Assembly (NCBI RefSeq): GCF_014655595.1
Contig: NZ_BNBL01000012.1
Location: 135,135 to 199,134 of the forward strand
Direction of reading: 5' to 3'
Length of the DNA: 64,000 nt
DNA from: Streptomyces griseocarneus
Lineage (GTDB): Bacteria; Actinomycetota; Actinomycetes; Streptomycetales; Streptomycetaceae
Positions 18,822 to 28,359 of this stretch are shown here, piece after piece (within the stretch, counting starts at the first letter, position 1; every line of letters begins with the position of its first letter). A program made the translations under genes and the position numbers. The notes below the pieces were generated by a model that had not been told where the DNA came from, ran no database searches, and saw nothing but the letters and a program-made list of their open reading frames with translations.

Positions 18822-19102
18822 TGAGCGAGAAGAATGTGACTGAGACGAACGAGCGCGGTTTCCGCAAGACCCGTGAGGGTCTCGTCGTCAGCGACAAGAT
18901 GGACAAGACCGTCGTCGTCGCCGTCGAGGACCGTGTCAAGCACGCGCTGTACGGCAAGGTCATCCGCCGTACGAACAAGCTCAAGGCGCACGACGAGCAG
19001 AACGCCGCCGGTGTCGGCGACCGCGTCCTCCTGATGGAGACCCGGCCGCTGTCCGCCACCAAGCGCTGGCGCGTCGTCGAGATCCTCGAGAAGGCCAAGT
19101 AA
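18821..19102 (+). CDS. rpsQ: 30S ribosomal protein S17
   Basis: A 93-residue OB-fold protein that binds 16S rRNA early in assembly. The core GLVVSDKMDKTVVVAVEDRVKH is clear; the N-terminus has a short extra segment (MSEKNVTETNERG) common in actinobacteria. The next gene, rplN, is 103 bases away across two hairpins. Confidence 0.98.
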   Translation: MSEKNVTETNERGFRKTREGLVVSDKMDKTVVVAVEDRVKHALYGKVIRRTNKLKAHDEQNAAGVGDRVLLMETRPLSATKRWRVVEILEKAK

Positions 19103-19107
19103 TTTCT

Positions 19108-19172
19108 GAGGGGGTTTCCCCTCGGATAAGTTCCGCCAGGCTCGGCGTGGGGCCTCAATCCGTTGAGGCCCC
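19108..19172 (+). other. two hairpins in the rpsQ-rplN gap
   Basis: Hairpin one: GAGGGG (19108-19113) with CCCCTC (19118-19123). Hairpin two: a perfect 10-bp stem (19149-19158 with 19163-19172) and loop TCCG. No T-run follows. They mark the boundary between the S10 and spc operons and may act as a partial terminator, attenuator or RNA-processing site. Confidence 0.65.
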
Positions 19173-19205
19173 CGCCGGGAACCGGCAGACGATCAGGAGA
19201 TAGAC

Positions 19206-19574
19206 GTGATCCAGCAGGAGTCGCGACTTCGGGTCGCCGACAACACTGGTGCCAAGGAGATCCTTTGCATCCGTGTTCTCGGTGGTTCGGGTCGCCGCTA
19301 CGCGGGCATCGGTGACGTCATCGTCGCCACCGTCAAGGACGCGATCCCCGGCGGCAACGTGAAGAAGGGTGACGTCGTCAAGGCCGTCATCGTTCGCACC
19401 GTCAAGGAGCGCCGCCGTCCGGATGGCTCGTACATCCGCTTCGACGAGAACGCCGCTGTCGTTCTCAAGAACGACGGTGACCCCCGCGGCACCCGTATCT
19501 TCGGCCCCGTGGGCCGAGAGCTGCGCGAGAAGAAGTTCATGAAGATCGTCTCGCTCGCGCCGGAGGTGCTGTAA
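19206..19574 (+). CDS. rplN: 50S ribosomal protein L14
   Basis: A 122-residue protein at the subunit interface (bridges B5 and B8). The sequence begins MIQQESRLRVADNTGAKEILCIRVLGG and is full length. The start is GTG at 19206 with AGGAGAT upstream. It is the first gene of the spc operon; rplX begins three bases after its stop. Confidence 0.98.
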   Translation: MIQQESRLRVADNTGAKEILCIRVLGGSGRRYAGIGDVIVATVKDAIPGGNVKKGDVVKAVIVRTVKERRRPDGSYIRFDENAAVVLKNDGDPRGTRIFGPVGRELREKKFMKIVSLAPEVL

Positions 19575-19577
19575 CCG

Positions 19578-19901
19578 ATGAAGATCAAGAAGGGCGACCT
19601 GGTCCAGGTCATCACCGGTAAGGACAAGGGCAAGCAGGGCAAGGTCATCGTGGCCATGCCCAGCGAGAACCGCGTCCTCGTCGAGGGTGTCAACCGGGTC
19701 AAGAAGCACACCAAGGCCGGCCAGACCGCTCGCGGTTCGCAGACCGGCGGCATCGTGACGACCGAGGCCCCCATCCACGTGAGCAACGTTCAGCTCGTCG
19801 TGGAGAAGGACGGCAAGAAGGTCGTCACGCGTGTCGGTTACCGCTTCGACGAGAACGGCAACAAGATCCGCGTTGCCAAGCGCACCGGTGAGGACATCTG
19901 A
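19578..19901 (+). CDS. rplX: 50S ribosomal protein L24
   Basis: A 107-residue assembly-initiating protein. The KOW motif lies near the N-terminus (KKGDLVQVITGKDKGKQGKV). The length is normal. Its stop overlaps the rplE ATG by one base. Confidence 0.98.
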   Translation: MKIKKGDLVQVITGKDKGKQGKVIVAMPSENRVLVEGVNRVKKHTKAGQTARGSQTGGIVTTEAPIHVSNVQLVVEKDGKKVVTRVGYRFDENGNKIRVAKRTGEDI

Positions 19902-20461
19902 TGACTGCCACCACCAACGCGCCGCGTCTCAAGCTGCGCTACCGCGAAGAGATCGTCGGCAAGCTGCGTGAGGAGTTCTCCTACGAGAACATCATGCAGG
20001 TTCCCGGCCTGACCAAGATCGTGGTCAACATGGGTGTGGGCGACGCCGCCCGCGACTCCAAGCTGATCGAGGGCGCCATCCGCGACCTCACCACGATCAC
20101 CGGCCAGAAGCCCGCCGTCACCAAGGCTCGCAAGTCCATCGCGCAGTTCAAGCTGCGTGAGGGCCAGCCGATCGGCGCCCACGTCACCCTCCGTGGTGAC
20201 CGCATGTGGGAGTTCCTGGACCGCACCCTGTCGCTCGCGCTCCCGCGCATCCGCGACTTCCGTGGTCTGTCCCCGAAGCAGTTCGACGGTCGGGGCAACT
20301 ACACCTTCGGTCTCACGGAGCAGGTCATGTTCCACGAGATCGACCAGGACAAGATCGACCGTGTCCGGGGTATGGACATCACCGTGGTGACCACGGCGAC
20401 CAACGACGACGAGGGCCGTGCCCTCCTTCGTCACCTCGGCTTCCCCTTCAAGGAGGCGTGA
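19901..20461 (+). CDS. rplE: 50S ribosomal protein L5
   Basis: A 186-residue 5S rRNA-binding protein of the central protuberance. It contains the conserved IVVNMGVGDAARDSKLIEGA and TITGQKPAVTKARKSIAQFKLR segments. rpsN follows after five bases. Confidence 0.98.
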   Translation: MTATTNAPRLKLRYREEIVGKLREEFSYENIMQVPGLTKIVVNMGVGDAARDSKLIEGAIRDLTTITGQKPAVTKARKSIAQFKLREGQPIGAHVTLRGDRMWEFLDRTLSLALPRIRDFRGLSPKQFDGRGNYTFGLTEQVMFHEIDQDKIDRVRGMDITVVTTATNDDEGRALLRHLGFPFKEA

Positions 20462-20466
20462 CCGAG

Positions 20467-20652
20467 ATGGCGAAGAAGTCTCTGATCGCGAAGGCTGCGC
20501 GCAAGCCCAAGTTCGCGGTCCGTGCGTACACCCGCTGCAACCGCTGCGGCCGTCCGCACTCCGTGTACCGCAAGTTCGGCCTCTGCCGCGTGTGCCTTCG
20601 TGAGATGGCTCACCGTGGCGAGCTGCCGGGCGTGACCAAGAGCTCCTGGTAA
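20467..20652 (+). CDS. rpsN: 30S ribosomal protein S14 type Z (zinc-binding)
   Basis: A 61-residue zinc form of S14 with CNRC (C24, C27) and CRVC (C40, C43). Streptomyces also have cysteine-free paralogues that are induced by zinc shortage; this one is the zinc-dependent housekeeping copy in the spc operon. Unusually, rpsH is 209 bases downstream rather than adjacent. Confidence 0.98.
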   Translation: MAKKSLIAKAARKPKFAVRAYTRCNRCGRPHSVYRKFGLCRVCLREMAHRGELPGVTKSSW

Positions 20653-20861
20653 CAACCCACTTGGGTTGACCAGGGCTCTCGGTAAGCATCAAGGACGGTG
20701 GGGCCCGGCTCTTCACTCGCGTAGAGTTGAAGGGTTGGGCGCCCGCCGCCCATGACCGTCTTACTACGCCGTAGGTCCCCGCGCCGCACCCGCTCCGACT
20801 CAGTTCGGGGAGAGGGATGGCGCACATAGGAAACCCCGGCGAGAGAGGCCGAAGGCCAAAC
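20653..20861 (+). other. long rpsN-rpsH gap
   Basis: 209 bases without a gene inside the spc operon. A small hairpin CAACCC actt GGGTTG (20653-20668) directly follows rpsN. A TTGACC at 20666-20671 lacks a convincing -10. This may be an internal promoter or processing region. Confidence 0.4.
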
Positions 20862-21260
20862 ATGACCATGACCGATCCGATCGCAGACATGCTGACCCGT
20901 CTGCGGAACGCGAACTCGGCTTACCACGACTCCGTGGCGATGCCCCACAGCAAGATCAAGGCGCACATCGCCGAGATCCTGCAGCAGGAGGGCTACATCG
21001 CCGGCTGGAAGGTCGAGGACGCCGAGGTCGGCAAGAAGCTCGTCGTCGACCTCAAGTTCGGCCCGAACCGTGAGCGCTCCATCGCGGGCATCAAGCGGAT
21101 CTCGAAGCCGGGCCTCCGGGTCTACGCAAAGTCCACCAACCTGCCGAAGGTCCTCGGCGGCCTGGGCGTGGCGATCATCTCCACGTCCCACGGTCTCCTG
21201 ACCGGCCAGCAGGCCAGCAAGAAGGGCGTGGGTGGGGAAGTCCTCGCCTACGTCTGGTAA
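20862..21260 (+). CDS. rpsH: 30S ribosomal protein S8
   Basis: A 132-residue protein that binds the central domain of 16S rRNA; in E. coli it represses the spc operon. The start MTMTDPIADMLTRLRNAN at 20862 is the usual actinobacterial N-terminus; the frame is open from 20817, but that extension lacks homology. rplF is 21 bases downstream. Confidence 0.97.
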   Translation: MTMTDPIADMLTRLRNANSAYHDSVAMPHSKIKAHIAEILQQEGYIAGWKVEDAEVGKKLVVDLKFGPNRERSIAGIKRISKPGLRVYAKSTNLPKVLGGLGVAIISTSHGLLTGQQASKKGVGGEVLAYVW

Positions 21261-21281
21261 TCGGGAACGGAGGAATAGCTA

Positions 21282-21821
21282 ATGTCGCGTATTGGCAAGC
21301 TGCCCATCCAGGTTCCCGCTGGTGTGGACGTCACCATCGATGGCCGCACGGTCGTGGTGAAGGGCCCCAAGGGCTCCCTGACCCACGAGATCGCCGCGCC
21401 CATCGCGATCGCCAAGGGCGAGGACGGCGTTCTGAACGTCACCCGTCCCAACGACGAGCGTCAGAACAAGGCCCTGCACGGCCTGTCCCGCACGCTGGTG
21501 GCGAACATGATCACCGGCGTGACCCAGGGCTACAGCAAGGCTCTTGAGATCAGCGGTGTCGGTTACCGCGTCCAGGCGAAGGGCTCCAACCTGGAGTTCG
21601 CCCTGGGCTACAGCCACCCGATCCTGGTCGAGGCCCCCGAGGGCATCACCTTCAAGGTCGAGTCGCCCACCAAGCTCAGCGTCGAGGGCATCGACAAGCA
21701 GAAGGTCGGCGAGGTTGCCGCCAACATCCGCAAGCTTCGCAAGCCCGACCCCTACAAGGCCAAGGGCGTGAAGTATGCGGGTGAGGTCATCCGCCGCAAG
21801 GTCGGAAAGGCTGGTAAGTAA
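21282..21821 (+). CDS. rplF: 50S ribosomal protein L6
   Basis: A 179-residue protein near the factor-binding site, with two duplicated L6 folds and the conserved C-terminal KLRKPDPYKAKGVKYAGEVIR. rplR follows after three bases. Confidence 0.98.
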   Translation: MSRIGKLPIQVPAGVDVTIDGRTVVVKGPKGSLTHEIAAPIAIAKGEDGVLNVTRPNDERQNKALHGLSRTLVANMITGVTQGYSKALEISGVGYRVQAKGSNLEFALGYSHPILVEAPEGITFKVESPTKLSVEGIDKQKVGEVAANIRKLRKPDPYKAKGVKYAGEVIRRKVGKAGK

Positions 21822-21824
21822 GCC

Positions 21825-22208
21825 ATGGCATACGGTGTGAAGATCGCCAAGGGTGACGCGTACAAGCGCGCCGCCAAGGCCCGCCGCCACATCCGCATCC
21901 GCAAGAACCTGTCGGGTACGGCCGAGCGTCCGCGTCTCGTCGTGACGCGCTCCAACCGTGGCATCACCGCCCAGGTGATCGACGACCTCAAGGGTCACAC
22001 CCTGGCGTCGGCGTCCCACCTGGACGCGTCCATCCGCGGAGGCGAGGGCGACAAGAGCGCCCAGGCCAAGAAGGTCGGCGCCCTGGTTGCCGAGCGTGCC
22101 AAGGCCGCCGGCGTCGAGGCTGTCGTGTTCGACCGCGGTGGCAACCAGTACGCCGGGCGCATTGCCGCTCTGGCGGACGCCGCCCGCGAAGCCGGGCTGA
22201 AGTTCTAA
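21825..22208 (+). CDS. rplR: 50S ribosomal protein L18
   Basis: A 127-residue 5S rRNA-binding protein. The conserved block RKNLSGTAERPRLVVTRSNR and the C-terminal FDRGGNQYAGRIAALADAAR are present. rpsE starts 46 bases downstream with GAGAGAGG upstream. Confidence 0.98.
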   Translation: MAYGVKIAKGDAYKRAAKARRHIRIRKNLSGTAERPRLVVTRSNRGITAQVIDDLKGHTLASASHLDASIRGGEGDKSAQAKKVGALVAERAKAAGVEAVVFDRGGNQYAGRIAALADAAREAGLKF

Positions 22209-22254
22209 GCCCCGGTTCCGGAGCTAGCGGACGTAACAGAGAGAGGTAAATCCA

Positions 22255-22857
22255 ATGGCTGGACCCCAGCGCCGCGGAAGCGGTGCCGGTGGCGGCGAGC
22301 GGCGGGACCGGAAGGGTCGCGACGGTGGCGCTGCCGCCGAGAAGACCGCGTACGTTGAGCGCGTAGTCGCGATCAACCGCGTCGCCAAGGTTGTCAAGGG
22401 TGGTCGCCGCTTCAGCTTCACCGCGCTGGTCGTGGTGGGCGACGGTGACGGCACGGTCGGTGTCGGTTACGGCAAGGCCAAGGAAGTTCCGGCTGCCATC
22501 GCCAAGGGCGTGGAAGAGGCCAAGAAGAACTTCTTCAAGGTCCCCCGTATCCAGGGCACCGTTCCTCACCCGATCACGGGCGAGAAGGCGGCCGGTGTCG
22601 TGCTGCTCAAGCCTGCTTCCCCCGGTACCGGTGTTATCGCCGGTGGCCCGGTGCGAGCGGTGCTCGAGTGCGCCGGCATCCACGACATCCTGTCGAAGTC
22701 GCTCGGTTCGTCGAACCCGATCAACATCGTGCACGCCACGGTGGAGGCCCTCAAGGGACTGCAGCGTCCCGAGGAGATCGCCGCCCGTCGTGGTCTGCCG
22801 CTGGAGGACGTCGCCCCCGCCGCACTGCTGCGGGCGCGTGCAGGGGCGGGTGCGTAA
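22255..22857 (+). CDS. rpsE: 30S ribosomal protein S5
   Basis: A 200-residue protein that shapes the mRNA entry channel and decoding fidelity. It has a Gly/Arg-rich N-terminal extension, then VVAINRVAKVVKGGRRFSF and the C-terminal fold. The spectinomycin loop (VAKVVKGGRRF) appears wild type. Its TAA stop overlaps the rpmD ATG by one base. Confidence 0.98.
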   Translation: MAGPQRRGSGAGGGERRDRKGRDGGAAAEKTAYVERVVAINRVAKVVKGGRRFSFTALVVVGDGDGTVGVGYGKAKEVPAAIAKGVEEAKKNFFKVPRIQGTVPHPITGEKAAGVVLLKPASPGTGVIAGGPVRAVLECAGIHDILSKSLGSSNPINIVHATVEALKGLQRPEEIAARRGLPLEDVAPAALLRARAGAGA

Positions 22858-23039
22858 TGGCTCGCCTCAAGGTCACGCAGGTCAAGTCCTACATCGGTAG
22901 CAAGCAGAACCACCGCGACACCCTTCGTTCGCTTGGTCTCAAGCGCATGAACGACGTGGTGGTCAAGGAGGACCGTCCCGAGATCCGCGGCATGGTGCAC
23001 ACCGTCCGCCACCTCGTGACGGTTGAGGAGGTCGACTGA
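22857..23039 (+). CDS. rpmD: 50S ribosomal protein L30
   Basis: A 60-residue protein (MARLKVTQVKSYIGSKQNHR...) of normal length. It overlaps rpsE by one base, and rplO begins one base after its stop. It is in the standard spc order. Confidence 0.97.
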   Translation: MARLKVTQVKSYIGSKQNHRDTLRSLGLKRMNDVVVKEDRPEIRGMVHTVRHLVTVEEVD

Positions 23040-23040
23040 C

Positions 23041-23496
23041 ATGGCGGAGAACAACCCGCTGAAGGTCCACAACCTCCGGCCCGCCCCGGGCGCCAAGACC
23101 GCCAAGACCCGTGTCGGTCGTGGTGAGGCGTCCAAGGGTAAGACCGCCGGTCGTGGTACCAAGGGCACCAAGGCCCGTTACCAGGTTCCGGAGCGCTTCG
23201 AGGGTGGGCAGATGCCCCTCCACATGCGCCTCCCGAAGCTGAAGGGCTTCAAGAACCCCGCCCACAAGCAGTTCCAGGTCGTGAACCTGGACAAGCTGGC
23301 CGCGCTCTACCCGCAGGGTGGCGAGGTCACGGTGGCCGATCTGGTCGCCAAGGGCGCGGTGCGCAAGAACGAGCTCGTCAAGGTCCTGGGCCAGGGCGAG
23401 ATCTCCGTGGCGCTGCAGGTGACGGTGGACGCCGTCTCCAGCTCCGCCAAGGAGAAGATCGCTGCCGCCGGCGGCAGCGTCTCCGAGCTCATCTGA
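23041..23496 (+). CDS. rplO: 50S ribosomal protein L15
   Basis: A 151-residue protein with the Gly-rich basic N-terminal arm (RVGRGEASKGKTAGRGTKG) that threads into 23S rRNA. The ATG at 23041 is chosen; six extra upstream in-frame codons run over rpmD. A stem-loop separates it from secY. Confidence 0.98.
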   Translation: MAENNPLKVHNLRPAPGAKTAKTRVGRGEASKGKTAGRGTKGTKARYQVPERFEGGQMPLHMRLPKLKGFKNPAHKQFQVVNLDKLAALYPQGGEVTVADLVAKGAVRKNELVKVLGQGEISVALQVTVDAVSSSAKEKIAAAGGSVSELI

Positions 23497-23510
23497 GTTC
23501 GTTGATCTGA

Positions 23511-23546
23511 CAACCGGGGATGTCCCAAAAGGGGCATCCCCGGTTG
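23511..23546 (+). terminator. hairpin between rplO and secY
   Basis: A 16-bp stem (23511-23526 with 23531-23546, one wobble) and loop AAAA, without a long T-run. It probably terminates or attenuates transcription between L15 and SecY. secY may have its own promoter; TTGACA at 23649-23654 is a -35 candidate without a clear -10. Confidence 0.7.
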
Positions 23547-23722
23547 GTCGTTCCAAGGGGGGCACGGTCGCCGGTAAGGTGGCGTGCACTGTTGCTGTAT
23601 CAGTGGGGGCCCATGCCTCCGGGCCGCCCGGCCTGTGTCCGGGCGGACTTGACAGTCAAGTATTCGTCGAACCACAACACCGTCACCTCTCACGTGGCTG
23701 CGTGAGAGGCGCAGGAGGCACC

Positions 23723-25035
<1,313 letters not shown>

Positions 25036-25036
<1 letters not shown>

Positions 25037-25689
25037 TGCGAATCGTCCTCGTCGGGCCGCCCGGCGCCGGCAAGGGTACGCAGGCCGCGTACCTCGCCAA
25101 GAACCTCGCCATCCCGCACATCTCCACGGGCGACCTTTTCCGGGCGAACATCAGCCAGGGCACGCCCCTGGGTCAGAAGGCCCAGGAGTACATGCGCGCC
25201 GGCCAGCTCGTGCCGGACGAGGTCACCATCGGGATGGCCAAGGACCGCATGCACCAGCCGGACGCCGAGAACGGCTTCCTGCTGGACGGTTTCCCGCGCA
25301 ACCTGGCCCAGGCCGAGGCGCTGGACGAGATCCTCAAGGCCGACGGCCTCAAGCTGGATGCGGTGCTGGACCTCGAGGTCCCCGAGGACGAGGTGGTCAA
25401 GCGGATCGCCGGTCGCCGGATCTGCCGCAAGGACAGCAGCCACGTCTTCCACGCGATCTACAACCAGCCGGCCGCGGAGGGTGTCTGCGACACCTGCGGC
25501 GGCGAGCTGTACCAGCGCGAGGACGACAGCGAGGAGACCGTCCGCAAGCGGCTGGAGGTCTACCACAGCGAGACCGAGCCGATCATCGACTACTACAAGG
25601 CCCAGGGCCTCGTGGTGACGATCTCGGCGCTCGGCAAGGTCGCCGAGGTCACCCAGCGGGCCATGGACGCCCTGCCCGCGCGCGACTGA
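25036..25689 (+). CDS. adk: adenylate kinase
   Basis: A 217-residue nucleotide phosphotransferase that interconverts ATP+AMP with 2 ADP. The P-loop GPPGAGKGT is at residues 7-15, and DGFPRN and the LID domain follow. The LID has CRKD ... CDTC, so the zinc site is three Cys plus an Asp position. It overlaps secY by one base. A strong hairpin follows, separating it from map. Confidence 0.97.
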
Positions 25690-25702
25690 CGCACGGCTGA
25701 AC

Positions 25703-25736
25703 ACGGCCGCGATGCCCCCCCGGGCATCGCGGCCGT
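25703..25736 (+). terminator. terminator after adk
   Basis: A perfect 15-bp stem (25703-25717 with 25722-25736) with loop CCCC. It indicates that map is at least partly transcribed from its own promoter. Confidence 0.8.
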
Positions 25737-25793
25737 AGTGTTGTTCCCACGCGCCCGAGGGCGCCCCCACCGCAGAACCGAGGAAGGCAGTCC

Positions 25794-26630
25794 ATGGTCG
25801 AGATCAAGACCCCCGAGCAGATCGCGAAGATGCGCGAGGCGGGACTGGTCGTCGCCGCCATCCACGCGGCCACCCGGGAGGCGGCCGTGCCCGGTGCCAC
25901 CACCAAGGACCTGGACGAGGTCGCCCGCAAGGTGCTGGCCGAGCACGGGGCCAAGTCGAACTTCCTCGGCTACGGCGGCTTCCCCGCCACCATCTGCACC
26001 TCGGTGAACGAGGTCGTCGTCCACGGCATCCCGGACACCAAGACCGTCCTGAAGGACGGCGACATCATCTCCATCGACGCCGGCGCCATCGTGGACGGCT
26101 GGCACGGCGACGCGGCCTTCACGGCCTTCGTGGGAACCGGTCACGCTCCGGAGCTGGTCGAGCTCTCCCGGGTGACCGAGGAGTCCATGTGGGCGGGCAT
26201 CGCGGCCGTGAAGAACGGCAACCGCCTGGTGGACATCTCCAAGGCCATCGAGGGCTACATCCGCCGCCAGCCCCGCCCGGCCTCCGGGAAGTACGGGATC
26301 ATCGAGGACTACGGCGGCCACGGCATCGGCTCCGAGATGCACATGGACCCCCACCTGCTGAACTACGTCTCCCGCAAGCGCGGCAAGGGCCCCAAGCTGG
26401 TGCCGGGCTTCTGCATCGCCATCGAGCCCATGGTCAGCCTCGGCACGGCGAAGACGCACGTCCTGGCGGACGACTGGACGGTCCTCACGGACGACAAGAG
26501 CTGGTCCTCCCACTGGGAGCACTCCGTCGCCCTGACGGAGGACGGCCCGCTGGTCCTCACGGCCGTGGACGGCGGCCGGGCGAAGCTGGCCCAGTACGGC
26601 GTGACCGCGGCGCCGGACCCGCTGGCGTAG
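25794..26630 (+). CDS. map: methionine aminopeptidase type I
   Basis: A 278-residue cobalt/manganese enzyme that removes the initiator Met. The metal ligands are visible in order: IDAGA, GDAAFT, GGHGIG, and IEPM near the C-terminal end with a final Glu. No N-terminal SH3-binding extension. The ATG at 25794 has GAGGAAGG upstream. Confidence 0.97.
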   Translation: MVEIKTPEQIAKMREAGLVVAAIHAATREAAVPGATTKDLDEVARKVLAEHGAKSNFLGYGGFPATICTSVNEVVVHGIPDTKTVLKDGDIISIDAGAIVDGWHGDAAFTAFVGTGHAPELVELSRVTEESMWAGIAAVKNGNRLVDISKAIEGYIRRQPRPASGKYGIIEDYGGHGIGSEMHMDPHLLNYVSRKRGKGPKLVPGFCIAIEPMVSLGTAKTHVLADDWTVLTDDKSWSSHWEHSVALTEDGPLVLTAVDGGRAKLAQYGVTAAPDPLA

Positions 26631-26635
26631 GGCGC

Positions 26636-26670
26636 CCGGTGCCCCCGGCGCGAGCCGTCCGGGGCACCGG
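26636..26670 (+). terminator. hairpin after map
   Basis: CCGGTGCCCC (26636-26645) pairs with GGGGCACCGG (26661-26670); the loop is 15 nt. It closes map before the infA leader. Confidence 0.6.
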
Positions 26671-26815
26671 CTTAAGGATCTCTTCGGCTGGGCACGAGAC
26701 CTGGATTAGTCTTTCCGGTTGCCCTGACGTAGACTGATGCGTCGGCTCTCGTGTATCCGCATGCCTGCGTGCATACGGGGGAGTCGATCAAGGTAGCCGA
26801 TTCGAAAGGCGAAGC

Positions 26816-27037
26816 GTGGCCAAGAAGCAAGGTGCCATCGAGATCGAGGGCACCGTGATCGAGTCTCTGCCGAACGCCATGTTCAAGGTGGAGCTCCAGA
26901 ACGGTCACAAGGTCCTCGCGCACATCAGCGGCAAGATGCGTATGCACTACATCCGCATCCTCCCGGATGACCGGGTCGTCGTGGAGCTGTCTCCCTACGA
27001 CCTGACGCGTGGCCGGATCGTCTACCGCTACAAGTAG
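26816..27037 (+). CDS. infA: translation initiation factor IF-1
   Basis: A 73-residue OB-fold protein (MAKKQGAIEIEGTVIESLPNAMF...) that blocks the A site during initiation. The start is GTG at 26816. A -10-like TAGACT at 26730-26735 may belong to its promoter, but the -35 is weak. rpmJ, rpsM, rpsK and rpoA follow, the usual alpha operon order. Confidence 0.97.
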   Translation: MAKKQGAIEIEGTVIESLPNAMFKVELQNGHKVLAHISGKMRMHYIRILPDDRVVVELSPYDLTRGRIVYRYK

Positions 27038-27096
27038 ATCTTGTCGGCGCCCCACCGCTGTGGGGTGACGGCACTGACCCGGAGAACCTCACACCC

Positions 27097-27210
27097 ATGA
27101 AGGTCAAGCCGAGCGTCAAGAAGATCTGCGACAAGTGCAAGGTGATCCGCCGCCACGGCCGGGTCATGGTCATCTGCGACAACCTGCGCCACAAGCAGCG
27201 CCAGGGCTGA
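27097..27210 (+). CDS. rpmJ: 50S ribosomal protein L36 (zinc form)
   Basis: A 37-residue protein MKVKPSVKKICDKCKVIRRH... with a zinc ribbon C11, C14, C27, H32. It is the zinc-dependent (C+) form; a cysteine-free paralogue may exist elsewhere. The ATG at 27097 is preceded by GGAGAA. Small but unmistakable by sequence and position between infA and rpsM. Confidence 0.97.
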   Translation: MKVKPSVKKICDKCKVIRRHGRVMVICDNLRHKQRQG

Positions 27211-27387
27211 CGCAGAACCTGCACTCCGCAGTTTCTTCGCGCGACGCACAGCAATACGTACATACGCAGAGCCCGTCCAGCCCAGGCTGGCGACACCTCC
27301 GGTGGGGGCCGGGGACCCGGAACGTACCTAGTACGGCGGCCGGGAGCGGCACTGTGTCAGACCCCCGAGAACATCTGGAGCCATTGA

Positions 27388-27768
27388 ATGGCACGCGTTT
27401 CCGGTGTTGACATCCCGCGCGACAAGCGCGTGGAGGTTGCACTCACCTACGTCTTCGGCATCGGCCGCACCCAGTCGCAGGCGACTCTCGCCGCCACTGG
27501 CGTGAACCCGAACACCCGCGTTCGTGACCTTCCCGAAGAGGACCTGGTCAAGATCCGCGAGTACGTGGACGCCAACCTCAAGACCGAGGGTGACCTCCGT
27601 CGCGAGATCCAGGCCGACATCCGCCGCAAGGTCGAGATCGGCTGCTACCAGGGTCTGCGTCACCGTCGTGGCCTGCCGGTCCACGGTCAGCGCACCAGCA
27701 CGAACGCTCGTACCCGCAAGGGCCCGCGTCGCGCGATCGCCGGCAAGAAGAAGCCGGGCAAGAAGTAG
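27388..27768 (+). CDS. rpsM: 30S ribosomal protein S13
   Basis: A 126-residue protein of the 30S head that forms intersubunit bridges and contacts P-site tRNA. It contains the helix-two-turn-helix core and the C-terminal basic tail (RTRKGPRRAIAGKKKPGKK). The 177 bases before it hold no gene. Confidence 0.98.
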   Translation: MARVSGVDIPRDKRVEVALTYVFGIGRTQSQATLAATGVNPNTRVRDLPEEDLVKIREYVDANLKTEGDLRREIQADIRRKVEIGCYQGLRHRRGLPVHGQRTSTNARTRKGPRRAIAGKKKPGKK

Positions 27769-27836
27769 TCCTCAGCGGACGCTCACCAGCGGTCTTCGCT
27801 GTAGGACCGATCACCTCCACTCCACAGGAGTAAGAC

Positions 27837-28241
27837 ATGCCCCCCAAGGGTCGTCAGGGCGCAGCCAAGAAGGTGCGTCGCAAGGAAAAGAAGAACGTCG
27901 CTCACGGCCACGCGCACATCAAGAGCACGTTCAACAACACCATCGTCTCGATCACCGACCCCACGGGCAACGTGATCTCCTGGGCCTCCGCCGGCCACGT
28001 CGGCTTCAAGGGCTCGCGCAAGTCCACCCCGTTCGCCGCGCAGATGGCCGCCGAGTCGGCCGCTCGCCGCGCGCAGGAGCACGGCATGCGCAAGGTTGAC
28101 GTCTTCGTCAAGGGCCCGGGCTCCGGTCGCGAGACCGCCATCCGTTCGCTCCAGGCGACCGGCCTCGAGGTTGGCTCCATCCAGGACGTCACCCCGACCC
28201 CGCACAACGGCTGCCGTCCGCCGAAGCGCCGCCGCGTCTGA
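27837..28241 (+). CDS. rpsK: 30S ribosomal protein S11
   Basis: A 134-residue platform protein of the 30S subunit. The conserved HIKSTFNNTIVSITDPTGN and PTPHNGCRPPKRRRV segments are present. It is followed by a strong stem-loop and rpoA. Confidence 0.98.
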   Translation: MPPKGRQGAAKKVRRKEKKNVAHGHAHIKSTFNNTIVSITDPTGNVISWASAGHVGFKGSRKSTPFAAQMAAESAARRAQEHGMRKVDVFVKGPGSGRETAIRSLQATGLEVGSIQDVTPTPHNGCRPPKRRRV

Positions 28242-28266
28242 CGCACGGCTGCTGCCTTGAGAGTGT

Positions 28267-28298
28267 GGGCGGTACGGCTCCTCGGAGCCGTGCCGCCC
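28267..28298 (+). other. stem-loop between rpsK and rpoA
   Basis: A 14-bp stem (28267-28280 with 28285-28298, one G-T wobble) with tetraloop CTCG. Downstream TAGTAC (28308-28313) may be part of a separate rpoA promoter. It probably reduces read-through or marks a processing site. Confidence 0.6.
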
Positions 28299-28359
28299 GT
28301 ACCCTTGTAGTACCTCAGGACATCAAATAGTGGGTGTCCATGACTGAAGGATTCATCGC

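Noticed and set aside
20653..20861. Possible promoter (TTGACC) in the rpsN-rpsH gap
   Set aside because: No -10 at suitable spacing; kept only as a note on the gap.
26707..26735. Possible infA promoter
   Set aside because: TAGACT is a fair -10, but the -35 region is poor, so it is mentioned only in the infA entry.
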